Source of the DNA: Streptomyces sp. NRRL B-24484
GTDB taxonomy: Bacteria > Actinomycetota > Actinomycetes > Streptomycetales > Streptomycetaceae
DNA: 57,711 nucleotides
Reading direction: 5' to 3'
Assembly: GCF_000717715.1 (NCBI RefSeq)
Contig: NZ_JOAI01000049.1
Coordinates: forward strand, 1 to 57,711
Below the pieces are notes generated by a model. That model was not told the DNA's origin. It saw nothing but the letters and a program-made list of their open reading frames with translations, and did no database searches. This document shows, in pieces, positions 24,992 through 32,387 of this stretch; position 1 is the stretch's first letter, and each line of letters starts with the position of its first letter. A program made the translations under genes and the position numbers.

Positions 24992-25852
24992 ATGTCAGGG
25001 CACTACGGCGGTCCCGGGGGCGGACGGGCGGGCGGGGGCGGCTGCGGATGCGCCTTCTTCCTGCTGTTCCCCGGCTGGTTCGTCGCCGGGTACCTGCTCG
25101 CGCTGCCGGCGGTGCTGCCCTGGGTGATGGCCGCCTCCACCACGTCGCAGCCGCCGCTGCAGGCCCCCCAGCTGGCCGTGCTGTGGGCCATCGCCGTGGC
25201 CACCGCCCTGCTGCTGGGCTGGATGGCCGGCGGTCGGGGCAGGCCGGCGCCGGTCGCGCTGCTCGTCCGCACGGCCCTGATCGGTGCCGCGGCCGGCGCC
25301 GGCGCGCTCTCCGCCCCGGTGGCCGTCCGCGCCGCCCTGGCGGGCCGGTCGCTCGGCGACCCCGCGACGCAGGCGGCCGGCGAGCACGTGCTCGCGGCCA
25401 CGCTCGGCACCGTGGCCTCCGCCGTCGCCACCGCGGTCTGCTACTACGTCGTGCGCTGGTGGGTGCGGCGCAGCGCGGCGCCGGCCGCACCGGCACGGCC
25501 GGTGCGGGTCCCCGTCCGTCCGCGCACCACCGTCCGCCGGCCTGCCCCCGGCGAGGTCTGGCTGGCCGAGATCCCGCTGCGCGAGGACGACAGCCAGGTG
25601 CTGCGGCACTACTGCGTCGTCGTGGAGAGCCACGCCTCGCACGCCACCGTCCTGCAGATCACCAGCCAGTCGAAGGACCACCGCGACGACTTCGTGAAGA
25701 TGCCCAACGACGGCTGGGACCTGGTCTCCGGCAAGGACCACTGGCTGGAGCTGCGGCGCCGTGACGTGCCGTACCGGCAGTTCCTCAAGAGCACCCCGCA
25801 GGGGCTCTGCCCGTCGGACACCTGGCAGGAGATCGTCCGGGCAGGCGCCTGA
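24992..25852 (+). CDS. Membrane-tethered PemK/MazF-like protein
   Basis: 286 residues in two halves. Residues 1-155 hold a Gly-rich start and about four hydrophobic helices (AFFLLFPGWFVAGYLLALPA; AVLWAIAVATALLLGWMAGG; AALIGAAAGAG; VASAVATAVCYYVVRW). After a basic Arg-rich linker, residues 185-286 read GEVWLAEIPL, YCVVVESHASHATVLQITSQ, SKDHRDDFVKMP, a PemK/MazF beta-barrel pattern. Classical MazF toxins are soluble mRNA interferases paired with an upstream antitoxin gene; none is seen here. The catalytic state is unknown. Start 24992 is backed by GGGGG 5 nt upstream; GTG 24986 is possible. A TATCGT at 24952 may be the -10. Confidence 0.68.
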   Translation: MSGHYGGPGGGRAGGGGCGCAFFLLFPGWFVAGYLLALPAVLPWVMAASTTSQPPLQAPQLAVLWAIAVATALLLGWMAGGRGRPAPVALLVRTALIGAAAGAGALSAPVAVRAALAGRSLGDPATQAAGEHVLAATLGTVASAVATAVCYYVVRWWVRRSAAPAAPARPVRVPVRPRTTVRRPAPGEVWLAEIPLREDDSQVLRHYCVVVESHASHATVLQITSQSKDHRDDFVKMPNDGWDLVSGKDHWLELRRRDVPYRQFLKSTPQGLCPSDTWQEIVRAGA

Positions 25853-25861
25853 GGACCGGCC

Positions 25862-26590
25862 TCAGGCGGACGGCGGGACGATGCCCAGCAGGGTGCCGAT
25901 CCGCCGGACCTCGTGGTCGAAGTACGCCCGCGGGTCGGCGACGATCGCCGCACGGTGGCCGAACACCTCGAAGGAGACCGCGCCGCACAGGTACGTCCAG
26001 GCCGACACGCCCGCGACGACGAGGTCGGCCGGGGTCCCGCCGGGCAGCCGGTCGAGCAGCGGCCGCAGGGACCGCCGCGCCTCCTCGGGCGCCGCGGGTG
26101 ACGGGCCCGGGCGGTAGCCGCCGGCCGCCGCGGCCTCGGCGAACAGGGCGCCGATCAGGAACGGCAGCCGGGTGCCGGGGGCGGTGGTGTCCTCCGGTGC
26201 GGTGTAGCCGGGCACGGGGGAGCCGTAGATCAGCGCGTACTCGTGCGGGTGCGCCACGGCCCAGTCGCGGACGGCGTGGCACAGGGCGATCCAGCGCCCC
26301 GCCGGGTCCCGGTCCGCCGCCGCGGTGACGGCCGCGCCGGCGGCGTCGCCCAGCGCGTCGTAGCTGTCGGTGATGAGCGCGGTCAGCAGTGCGTCGCGCC
26401 CGGGGAAGTACCGGTAGAGCGCGGAGGCGGAGACCAGGCCGATGTCCCGGGCGACCCCGCGCAGCGAGAGGCCGTCCGGGCCGTGCTCGGCGAGCTGGCG
26501 GCGGGCCGCCTCCTTGATGTCCCGGGTGAACTCGATGCGGGCGCGTTCGCGGGCGGTGAGCGGCTTCGGGGAGGCGGGCATGGCCACCAT
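25862..26590 (-). CDS. TetR-family regulator (WHG-domain type)
   Basis: About 242 residues. The helix-turn-helix is AEHGPDGLSLRGVARDIGLV then SASALYRYFPGRDALL (about residues 28-63). The C-terminal part, ALCHAVRDWAVAHPHEYALI YGSPVPGY, is the WHG (TetR_C_13) domain signature. Start is ATG 26590 or 26581; neither has a strong site. It is divergent from the epimerase gene. Three GAGAAC-type palindromes between them are likely its operators. It ends 9 bp from the membrane MazF-like gene. Confidence 0.85.
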   Translation of the reverse strand: MVAMPASPKPLTARERARIEFTRDIKEAARRQLAEHGPDGLSLRGVARDIGLVSASALYRYFPGRDALLTALITDSYDALGDAAGAAVTAAADRDPAGRWIALCHAVRDWAVAHPHEYALIYGSPVPGYTAPEDTTAPGTRLPFLIGALFAEAAAAGGYRPGPSPAAPEEARRSLRPLLDRLPGGTPADLVVAGVSAWTYLCGAVSFEVFGHRAAIVADPRAYFDHEVRRIGTLLGIVPPSA

Positions 26591-26643
26591 CCTGGCAGCC
26601 GCCGAGAACGGTGGCAACGGTCGAGCGCGGCGTGCTCGGACGA

Positions 26644-26730
26644 GAACGCCGTTCATGATCGAGAACACTGTTCTTGACAGCGGCGCCTGCGTCCGCCAGG
26701 CTCGTGGTCGAGCGAGAACGGTGTTCTCGC
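26644..26730. promoter_or_regulatory. Triple GAGAAC/GTTCTC palindromes, probable TetR operators
   Basis: Site A 26644-26654 (GAAC-GCC-GTTC core), site B 26662-26674 (AGAACA-c-TGTTCT), site C 26712-26730 (GCGAGAAC-ggt-GTTCTCGC, perfect 8-bp arms). Same half-site GAGAAC in all. Site B touches the -35 and site C the start region of the epimerase promoter. Confidence 0.68.
26674..26702 (+). promoter_or_regulatory. Promoter of the epimerase gene
   Basis: TTGACA (26674-26679), 17-bp spacer, CAGGCT (26697-26702). Perfect -35, moderate -10. Transcription would start near 26709, placing palindrome C and the ACCGC repeat in the first 80 nt of the message. Confidence 0.55.
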
Positions 26731-26790
26731 ACCGCACCGCACCGCACCGCACCGCACCGCACCGCACCGCACCGCACCGCACCGCACCGC
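26731..26790. repeat. Pentanucleotide tandem repeat (ACCGC)x12
   Basis: Twelve perfect copies of ACCGC, 60 bp, lie immediately after palindrome C and 75 bp before the GTG of the epimerase gene. Followed by decayed copies (GCACGCCACTGCACCAGCAC...). Confidence 0.97.
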
Positions 26791-26865
26791 GCTGAACTGC
26801 ACGCCACTGCACCAGCACCGCACCGCCACCGTCCGTCCGCCCGACCCGTCCTGGGGGAGTCCACC

Positions 26866-27801
26866 GTGAGCAAGCACCTGATCGTCGGCGCCGGCCCCGT
26901 CGGCACCGCCGCCGCCCGACTGCTCGCCGAGCGCGGCGAGGAGGTCACCGTGGTGACCCGCTCCGGCCGCACGGCCGAACCGCTGACCGGCGTGCGCCAC
27001 CTGCGCCTCGACGCCGCCGACGCCGATGCCCTGGGCGCGGCCGCCGCCGGCGCCGCCGTGCTCTACAACTGCGCCAACCCCGCCTACCACCGGTGGGCGA
27101 CCGACTGGCCGCCGCTCGCCGCCTCGCTGCTCCGGGCCGCCGAGAGCTCCGGCGCCGTCCTCGCCACGGTCGGCAACCTGTACGGCTACGGCGCCGTCGA
27201 CGGGCCGATGACCGAGGACACCCCGCTGGCACCCAACAGCGTCAAGGGCGGGGTCCGGGCCCGGATGTGGCAGGACGCCGAGGCCCTGCACCGGGCCGGG
27301 CGGATCCGCGCGACCGAGGTCCGCGGCTCCGACTACGTCGGCCCCGGCGCCGAGAGCGTCCTCGGCGAGCGCGTCGTGCCCCGGGTGCTCGCCGGCCGCG
27401 GGGTCCAGGTCCTCGGCGACCCCGACACCGCGCACAGCTGGACGTACACCCGCGACGCCGCCCGGCTGCTGGTGGCAGTCGGCAGCGACGAACGCGCCTG
27501 GGGCCGCCCCTGGCACGTCCCGAGCAACCCGCCGCGCAGCCAGCGCGAGGCCGTCGCCGACCTGGCCCGCGCCGCCGGACTGCCCCCGGTGCCGGTCAGC
27601 CGGATCCCCGGCCCGGTGCTCGCCCTGCTCGGCCTGGTGAACCCCACCGTCCGGGCCCTCCGCGAGACCTCCTACCAGATGGAGCGGCCCTTCGTGATGG
27701 ACTCCACCGCGGCCGAGCGGACCTTCGGCCTCGCCCCCACCCCATGGCCGGAGGTGCTGACCGCGGTCGTCGAGGCCCACCGCGGTTCGCGGCCGGCATG
27801 A
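26866..27801 (+). CDS. NAD-dependent epimerase/dehydratase-type protein (extended SDR)
   Basis: 311 residues. The N-terminal HLIVGAGPVGTAAARLLAER (residues 4-23) is the Rossmann dinucleotide-binding motif. VGNLYGYGAVDGPMTEDTPL (about 107-126) resembles the SDR active-site segment, though the classical YxxxK is not obvious (NLYGYG... occupies that place). GTG at 26866 has GGGGGAG about 8 nt upstream. TetR-controlled through the palindromes and with the ACCGC repeat in its leader. Reaction unknown; an NAD(P)-dependent reductase or epimerase. Confidence 0.78.
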   Translation: MSKHLIVGAGPVGTAAARLLAERGEEVTVVTRSGRTAEPLTGVRHLRLDAADADALGAAAAGAAVLYNCANPAYHRWATDWPPLAASLLRAAESSGAVLATVGNLYGYGAVDGPMTEDTPLAPNSVKGGVRARMWQDAEALHRAGRIRATEVRGSDYVGPGAESVLGERVVPRVLAGRGVQVLGDPDTAHSWTYTRDAARLLVAVGSDERAWGRPWHVPSNPPRSQREAVADLARAAGLPPVPVSRIPGPVLALLGLVNPTVRALRETSYQMERPFVMDSTAAERTFGLAPTPWPEVLTAVVEAHRGSRPA

Positions 27802-27846
27802 GCAGCAGGCCCGGCCCGCACGACCCGCGGGCCCGGCCGGTCGGCG

Positions 27847-27852
27847 TAGGGT
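27847..27852 (+). promoter_or_regulatory. Leaderless-type -10 (TAGGGT)
   Basis: TAGGGT lies 6 nt before the GTG at 27859, no Shine-Dalgarno sequence. Confidence 0.5.
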
Positions 27853-27858
27853 CGGGCC

Positions 27859-28491
27859 GTGCTCCTGTGGATCAACGGCCCCTTCGGCGGCGGCAAGACG
27901 CAGACCGCGTACGAGCTGCGGCGCCGGCTGCCCGGCAGCGTGGTCTGCGACCCCGAACACCTCGGCTTCGGCCTGCACCGGATGCTGCCGCCCGCGCTGC
28001 GCGGCGACTTCCAGGACCTGCCCGCCTGGCGCGACGGCGTGTTCGAGGTCCTCGACCTGGTGCTCGCCCGGCACGCCGGGCCCGTCCTCGTGCCGATGAC
28101 CGTCGTCGACCCGCGGTACTTCCGGGAGACCGTCGGCCGGCTGCGCGAACGAGGCCACGACGTACGGCACTTCGCCCTGCTCGCGGAGCGGGGCACGGTG
28201 CTCCGCAGGCTGCGCGGCCGCGGCCTCGGCCACGCCCTGCGGGCCGCCGCGGGCAAGGACGCGCCGCTGCGCCGCGAGAGCTTCGCGGTGTCCAGGCTCG
28301 ACCTGTGTCTGGAGCGCCTGCAGGGCGAGGAGTTCGCCGAACACCTGTGGACGGACCGGCTGACCGTCGCCCGGGTCGCCGAGCGGATCGCCGACTCCGC
28401 CGGGCTCGCCCTCGCCCCCGACACCGACGGCCCGCTGCGCGGCGCCCTCCGGCGGACCTGGACGAGCGTCCGGCACATCCGCTTCGACTGA
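27859..28491 (+). CDS. TmrB-like P-loop protein (tunicamycin-resistance family)
   Basis: 210 residues. MLLWINGPFGGGKTQTAYEL carries the P-loop GPFGGGKT. CDPEHLGFGLHRMLPP, VLVPMTVVDPRYFRETVGRL and the C-terminal TDRLTVARVAERIADSAGLA then LAPDTDG follow the same order as Bacillus subtilis TmrB, an ATP-binding membrane-associated protein that gives tunicamycin resistance. Similarity is recalled, not computed, but extends over the whole length. A natural role in nucleoside-antibiotic self-protection or cell-wall physiology is possible; no biosynthetic genes are nearby. Leaderless GTG start. Confidence 0.75.
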   Translation: MLLWINGPFGGGKTQTAYELRRRLPGSVVCDPEHLGFGLHRMLPPALRGDFQDLPAWRDGVFEVLDLVLARHAGPVLVPMTVVDPRYFRETVGRLRERGHDVRHFALLAERGTVLRRLRGRGLGHALRAAAGKDAPLRRESFAVSRLDLCLERLQGEEFAEHLWTDRLTVARVAERIADSAGLALAPDTDGPLRGALRRTWTSVRHIRFD

Positions 28492-28656
28492 CGGCGGCCC
28501 ACCTGGCGGTGATTCACCTGGTGGCTCACCTGAGGGTGGTTCGACCGAAGCCCGGTCCGGCCGCTGCCGGGGCGGGATAGTCTGCCCGTGATCACCAGTG
28601 ACCGCCGACGACCGGCCGGGCCCGCCGCGGCCGCCCGGCCCCGGGAGGACCGCAGG

Positions 28657-29616
28657 ATGCAGCTGCGCTGTGCCGTGCTCGACGACTTCCAGGGCGTCGC
28701 GACGACGGTGGCGGACTGGTCCCGGCTGGACGGCCGGGTCGAGGTCGTCGGCTTCCGCGAGCACGTCGCCGACGAGGACGCGCTCGCCGCCGCACTCGCC
28801 GACTTCGACATCGTGGTGACGCTGCGCGAGCGGGTGCCCTTCCCGGGCACGCTGCTGCGCCGGCTGCCGAGGCTGCGGTTGCTCGTCGCCTCCGGCATGC
28901 GGAACGCCGTCATCGACCGGGCGGCCGCCGCCGAGCTCGGCGTCACCGTCTGCGGCACCCAGAGCCTCTCCACCCCGCCCGTCGAACTCACCTGGGCGCT
29001 GATCCTCGGCCTCGCCCGCGGGCTGGTGACCGAGTCGACCGCCCTGCGGCAGGGCGGCCCGTGGCAGAGCACCGTCGGCGCGGACCTGCACGGCCGCAGG
29101 CTCGGCCTGCTCGGCCTCGGCAAGATCGGCAGCCGGGTGGCGCAGGTCGGCCTGGCCTTCGGCATGGACGTCGTCGCCTGGAGCAGCAACCTCACGGCGG
29201 AGCGGGCCGACGAGGTCGGCGTCGCCCTCGCGCCGTCCAAGGAGGACCTGCTCGCCAGCAGCGACGTGGTCTCCGTGCACCTCGCCCTCGGTGAGCGCAC
29301 CCGCGGGCTGCTGGGCGCGCCGGAACTCGCCCTGATGAAGCCCACGGCCTACCTGGTCAACACCTCCCGGGCCGCGATCGTCGACCAGGAGGCCCTGCTC
29401 GCCGCCCTGCACGACGGCCGGATCGCGGGCGCCGGCGCCGACGTCTTCGACACCGAGCCGCTGCCGGCCGACCACCCGATGCGCACCGCGCCCCGGCTGC
29501 TCGCCACCCCGCACCTCGGCTACGTCACGCGCGGCAACTACGAGACGTACTACGGCCAGGCGGTCGAGGACATCGAGGCATACCTGGCCGGTGCGCCGGT
29601 CCGTCTGCTCGGCTGA
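28657..29616 (+). CDS. D-2-hydroxyacid dehydrogenase (NAD-dependent)
   Basis: 319 residues with the two-domain layout of the family. The NAD-binding motif is GLLGLGKIGSRVAQVGLAFG (about residues 149-168). NTSRAAIVDQEAL carries the catalytic Arg, GADVFDTEPL the Glu, and LATPHLGYVT the His. The start at 28657 is set by GGGAGG 8 nt upstream; a -10 TAGTCT lies near 28577. Reduces a 2-keto acid or oxidises a D-2-hydroxy acid; substrate unknown. Confidence 0.88.
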   Translation: MQLRCAVLDDFQGVATTVADWSRLDGRVEVVGFREHVADEDALAAALADFDIVVTLRERVPFPGTLLRRLPRLRLLVASGMRNAVIDRAAAAELGVTVCGTQSLSTPPVELTWALILGLARGLVTESTALRQGGPWQSTVGADLHGRRLGLLGLGKIGSRVAQVGLAFGMDVVAWSSNLTAERADEVGVALAPSKEDLLASSDVVSVHLALGERTRGLLGAPELALMKPTAYLVNTSRAAIVDQEALLAALHDGRIAGAGADVFDTEPLPADHPMRTAPRLLATPHLGYVTRGNYETYYGQAVEDIEAYLAGAPVRLLG

Positions 29617-29634
29617 CGGTCGGCGCCGCCGCCC

Positions 29635-29653
29635 GTCGGGCCCCGGGCCCGAC
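29635..29653. terminator. Bidirectional terminator
   Basis: GTCGGGCC-ccg-GGCCCGAC, perfect 8-bp stem with 3-nt loop, between the convergent dehydrogenase and STAS genes. Confidence 0.7.
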
Positions 29654-29659
29654 TGCCGC

Positions 29660-30154
29660 TCAGGGGCGCGGGCGCTGCTCCGGGAGCTTCGCGTACAGGG
29701 CCGGGCCCTCGGCCTCCCCGGTCTCGGCGGTGGCCTCCCCGGTCTTGGCGGCGGCGGCCTCGACGAGGTCCTCCAGGGCCGCCGTCATCGCTTCCTCGAC
29801 CGAGTCGTAGACGGCGAGGACGGCCGGGCGGCCGGTCTCGTCCAGGACGCGGCTGACCGCGGGGCTGGCCGCCGACAGCCGGAGCCGGACCCCGACGGCC
29901 CGGGCGTCCTCGTCGAACTGCAGCAGGTAGTCCAGGGCGGAGGCGTCGCACACCAGGACGCGCGCCAGGTCGAGCACCAGCAGTCGCCGCCCGGTCCGGA
30001 GGGCGAGGTCGAGGCCCTGTCCGGCCTGGAGCAGGCTGGCCGCGGTCAGTGTGCCGGTCACCCGGCACAGCGCGCCGTCGTCGCCGACCGCGTCGCACAC
30101 CGTCTCCAGTGCGGCCGGATCCCTCAGTGGTGCACCGTGCAGGTCGTCGGTCAT
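29660..30154 (-). CDS. STAS-domain protein (anti-anti-sigma factor type)
   Basis: 164 residues. Residues 15-125 have the STAS pattern: LDLALRTGRRLLVLDLARVL VCDASALDYLL, where the Asp-Ala-Ser-Ala segment is at the position of the regulatory phosphorylated Ser of SpoIIAA-like proteins. The C-terminal 40 residues are Ala/Glu-rich and disordered. ATG 30154 follows GGGAGG. Partners would be an RsbW-type kinase and a PP2C phosphatase; the SpoIIE-type phosphatase at 43489-45579 is a possible but distant partner. Confidence 0.78.
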   Translation of the reverse strand: MTDDLHGAPLRDPAALETVCDAVGDDGALCRVTGTLTAASLLQAGQGLDLALRTGRRLLVLDLARVLVCDASALDYLLQFDEDARAVGVRLRLSAASPAVSRVLDETGRPAVLAVYDSVEEAMTAALEDLVEAAAAKTGEATAETGEAEGPALYAKLPEQRPRP

Positions 30155-30276
30155 CGTTCCGCACCTCCCTGCGGCTGCCGGACGGAGACGGGCGCCGTCG
30201 CTCCCGACTTCTCCTGCCCGCTCCTGCCCGGTTCGGACAGTAAGCACGGCAACCTACGCGATCGACCCGGTGCCCG

Positions 30277-30603
30277 TCACATCCCGGCAGCCCGGCGCCG
30301 CATCGGCGGCCGGTCCAGCACCTCGACGTAGACGATCCGGTCGTCGACGACGTCGAGGACGAGCAGTCCCGCGTCGGCGAGCAGCGGAACGGTGCGGTGG
30401 CCCGGGCCGTACGCCCGGCCCGGAGGGTGCTCCGAGGTGCGGATGCTCTGGCAGGAGGCCTCGGCGCAGTCGCACTCGGCCACCAGCCGCAGCTCCCGGA
30501 CGCCGGTGGCCAGCCCGAGTTCGCCCTCCTCCAGCAGGAGGGCGGTCAGTTCGCCGGCGAGGTCGGGGAGGACCTCGCGGACCAGCGGGCGGGTCCGATC
30601 CAT
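30277..30603 (-). CDS. Hypothetical protein with CxCxxxxC motif
   Basis: 108 residues, family not recognised. LRLVAECDCAEASCQSIRTS (about residues 40-59) contains three closely spaced Cys, perhaps a metal site. The C-terminal VPLLADAGLLVLDVVDDRIVYVEVLD looks like two beta strands. ATG 30603 is preceded, 6 nt upstream, by TACTCT on the minus strand, so it is probably leaderless; this also fixes the start, since a longer frame to 30843 overlaps the divergent gene. Confidence 0.6.
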   Translation of the reverse strand: MDRTRPLVREVLPDLAGELTALLLEEGELGLATGVRELRLVAECDCAEASCQSIRTSEHPPGRAYGPGHRTVPLLADAGLLVLDVVDDRIVYVEVLDRPPMRRRAAGM

Positions 30604-30649
30604 GGCGGGAGAGTAGTGCCCACGGCCGCCCGTTGCCAGATGGGAACAT

Positions 30650-31063
30650 GTGTTCGATGATGGAGGGGTGACCGCCGATGTGCCGTTCTCGCGTGCGGTG
30701 CGGCCGCCCACCGTGCCGGGCGACGTGGTGTTCGCCCCGAAGGACCTGATGAACGGGCCGGGGCCGTGCCGCGACGTGGCACCGCGCTGGCGCTGGGTGC
30801 AGATCCGGCTCGGCGGCGGCTGGCGGGCCGCCGAACTCACCACCTGGCGCCGGCACCACGGCAGTACCGCGTGGGTCGCCCTCGTCCGGTGGGGGAGCGG
30901 CGGGGCCGACCGGGGCTGGGTGCTCTACGACCCGGCCGTGCTGCAGCCGGCGCCGGAACCCGCCGCACCCTGGCCCGGCCGCGCCCGGGTGCGGCCCGGC
31001 CCGCAGGGCCTGCGGCCGGACGGTGCCGTGCAGCGGCCCGGTTCGACGTCCGGGCGGCCCTGA
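30650..31063 (+). CDS. Hypothetical protein
   Basis: Up to 137 residues; not recognised. Trp-rich middle (WRWVQIRLGGGWRAAELTTW, WVALVRWGSG, GWVLYDPAVL) suggests a small beta barrel. The C-terminal 35 residues are Pro/Arg-rich. The start is uncertain: GTG 30650, GTG 30668 (directly on GGAGG) or GTG 30680, 13 nt after GGAGG. Divergent from the previous gene and 17 bp from convergent ku. Confidence 0.5.
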   Translation: MFDDGGVTADVPFSRAVRPPTVPGDVVFAPKDLMNGPGPCRDVAPRWRWVQIRLGGGWRAAELTTWRRHHGSTAWVALVRWGSGGADRGWVLYDPAVLQPAPEPAAPWPGRARVRPGPQGLRPDGAVQRPGSTSGRP

Positions 31064-31079
31064 CCGGCGGTCGGAACGC

Positions 31080-32183
31080 TCAGGAGACCGCGCGCAGTCC
31101 GCGGCCGGCCTTCTCCACGGCCGTCTGCAACTCGTCGCGGTTCATCGTCGAGCGGTGCGGGACGGCGAGCGCCGCGGCCCGTTCGTACAGCTCGGACTTG
31201 GTCATCTTCGACAGGTCCTCGGCCGCCTTCGACGCACCGACGCGCTTCTTCTTCGCGGGCTCCGCACCGCCGCCGCGGCCGGCCGCCGACGAGGTGCTCT
31301 TCTTGCCGCCCGCGGCCTTCGGCGTCCGCCCGGCCTTCGCCGGCGGGGCGGAGCCGGCCGCCCCGGTGTCCCCGTCCGAGCCGCGCTTCGCGGACCCGCC
31401 GCGGGCGTCGTCCAGGCTGCGCCGCAGGACGTCCATCAGGTCGACCACGTTGGTGGCCTCGGCCGGCGGGCCCTCCGAGATCACCGTCTCGCGGCCGGCC
31501 TGCTTGTCGTCGATCAGCTGCCGGACCTGCTCCTCGAAGGTGTCCTGGTACTCGTCCGGGTCCCAGTCGACGGCCAGCGTGTCGATCAGCTGCTCCGCCG
31601 TCCGCAGCTCGGCGCCGCTGAACTCCTCCCGGCCGCCCGGCAGGTCGTCGATCTCCCGGTGCGGGTCCCGCACCTCGTCGGCGAAGTGCATGGTGTGGAG
31701 CTCCAGCAGGCCGTTCTCCGCGCGGACGGCGGTCAGGTACTCCTTGCCGCGCATCGAGAACATCGCCAGGCCGGCCCGGTTCGACCGCTCCAGGACCTTG
31801 GTCAGCAGGGCGTAGACCTTGCCGTACTCCTTGCCCTTCGGGCCCAGGTAGTACGTCTTGTCGAAGTAGATCGGCTCGATCTCGGCGAGGTCGACGAAGC
31901 CGGAGACGTCGATCGTCCGCGACCGGCCGGGCGAGATCTGCTCCAGCTCCTCCGGCTCCACCACGACGTACTCGCCGTCGCCGATCTCGTAGCCCTTCAC
32001 GATGTCGCCGAACGCGACCTCCTCGCCGGTGCGCTCGTTGACCCGGCGGTTGCGCACCCGGTCCGAGGTGCCGCGCTCCAGCTGGTGGAAGCGGACGGTG
32101 TGGTTCTCCGTCGCGGTGTACAGCGCCACCGGCACGGTCACGAGGCCGAACGTCAGCACACCGGTCCACACGGGCCTGGCCAT
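31080..32183 (-). CDS. ku: Ku, non-homologous end-joining DNA-end-binding protein
   Basis: 367 residues. The start MARPVWTGVLTFGLVTVPVALY and the segment YFDKTYYLGPKG are diagnostic of prokaryotic Ku. The Ku core covers about residues 1-255. A long tail follows: Lys/Gly/Ala-rich (about 262-325), then LSKMTKSELYERAAALAVPH with RSTMNRDELQTAVEKAG, a SAP/Rho-N-like small DNA-binding fold, as in extended actinobacterial Ku proteins. Ku homodimers ring broken DNA ends and recruit LigD; no ligD gene is in the window. GGAG precedes the ATG. Confidence 0.95.
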   Translation of the reverse strand: MARPVWTGVLTFGLVTVPVALYTATENHTVRFHQLERGTSDRVRNRRVNERTGEEVAFGDIVKGYEIGDGEYVVVEPEELEQISPGRSRTIDVSGFVDLAEIEPIYFDKTYYLGPKGKEYGKVYALLTKVLERSNRAGLAMFSMRGKEYLTAVRAENGLLELHTMHFADEVRDPHREIDDLPGGREEFSGAELRTAEQLIDTLAVDWDPDEYQDTFEEQVRQLIDDKQAGRETVISEGPPAEATNVVDLMDVLRRSLDDARGGSAKRGSDGDTGAAGSAPPAKAGRTPKAAGGKKSTSSAAGRGGGAEPAKKKRVGASKAAEDLSKMTKSELYERAAALAVPHRSTMNRDELQTAVEKAGRGLRAVS

Positions 32184-32387
32184 CGCCGCTCCTCTCAGCG
32201 GGCGCCGCGCACCCCACCCGGGCGGGTCCGCCAGCCGCGTACCGCAGCGGTCCTGGGCCGGTCGCCCGCCCGACGGTGCACGTGTTCACACCGGCTTCCA
32301 GGGTACGGACCGGGCGCCCCGGCGGCTCGGCGGCACCACCGCCGACCAGCGGTTTCGGCACCAGGGCGGGATCGGGGGGTCGGGGGC

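Noticed and set aside
24966..25127. ATG at 24966 as start of a separate gene
   Set aside because: Different frame from the membrane MazF-like protein, translation is Arg/Ala/Gly-rich without pattern.
24966..25852. Antitoxin gene next to the MazF-like domain
   Set aside because: Upstream is a GAP membrane protein and downstream a convergent TetR gene; neither resembles a MazE-type antitoxin.
26731..26790. CRISPR-like or coding repeat
   Set aside because: Five-base unit without spacers, outside any credible gene; a simple sequence repeat.
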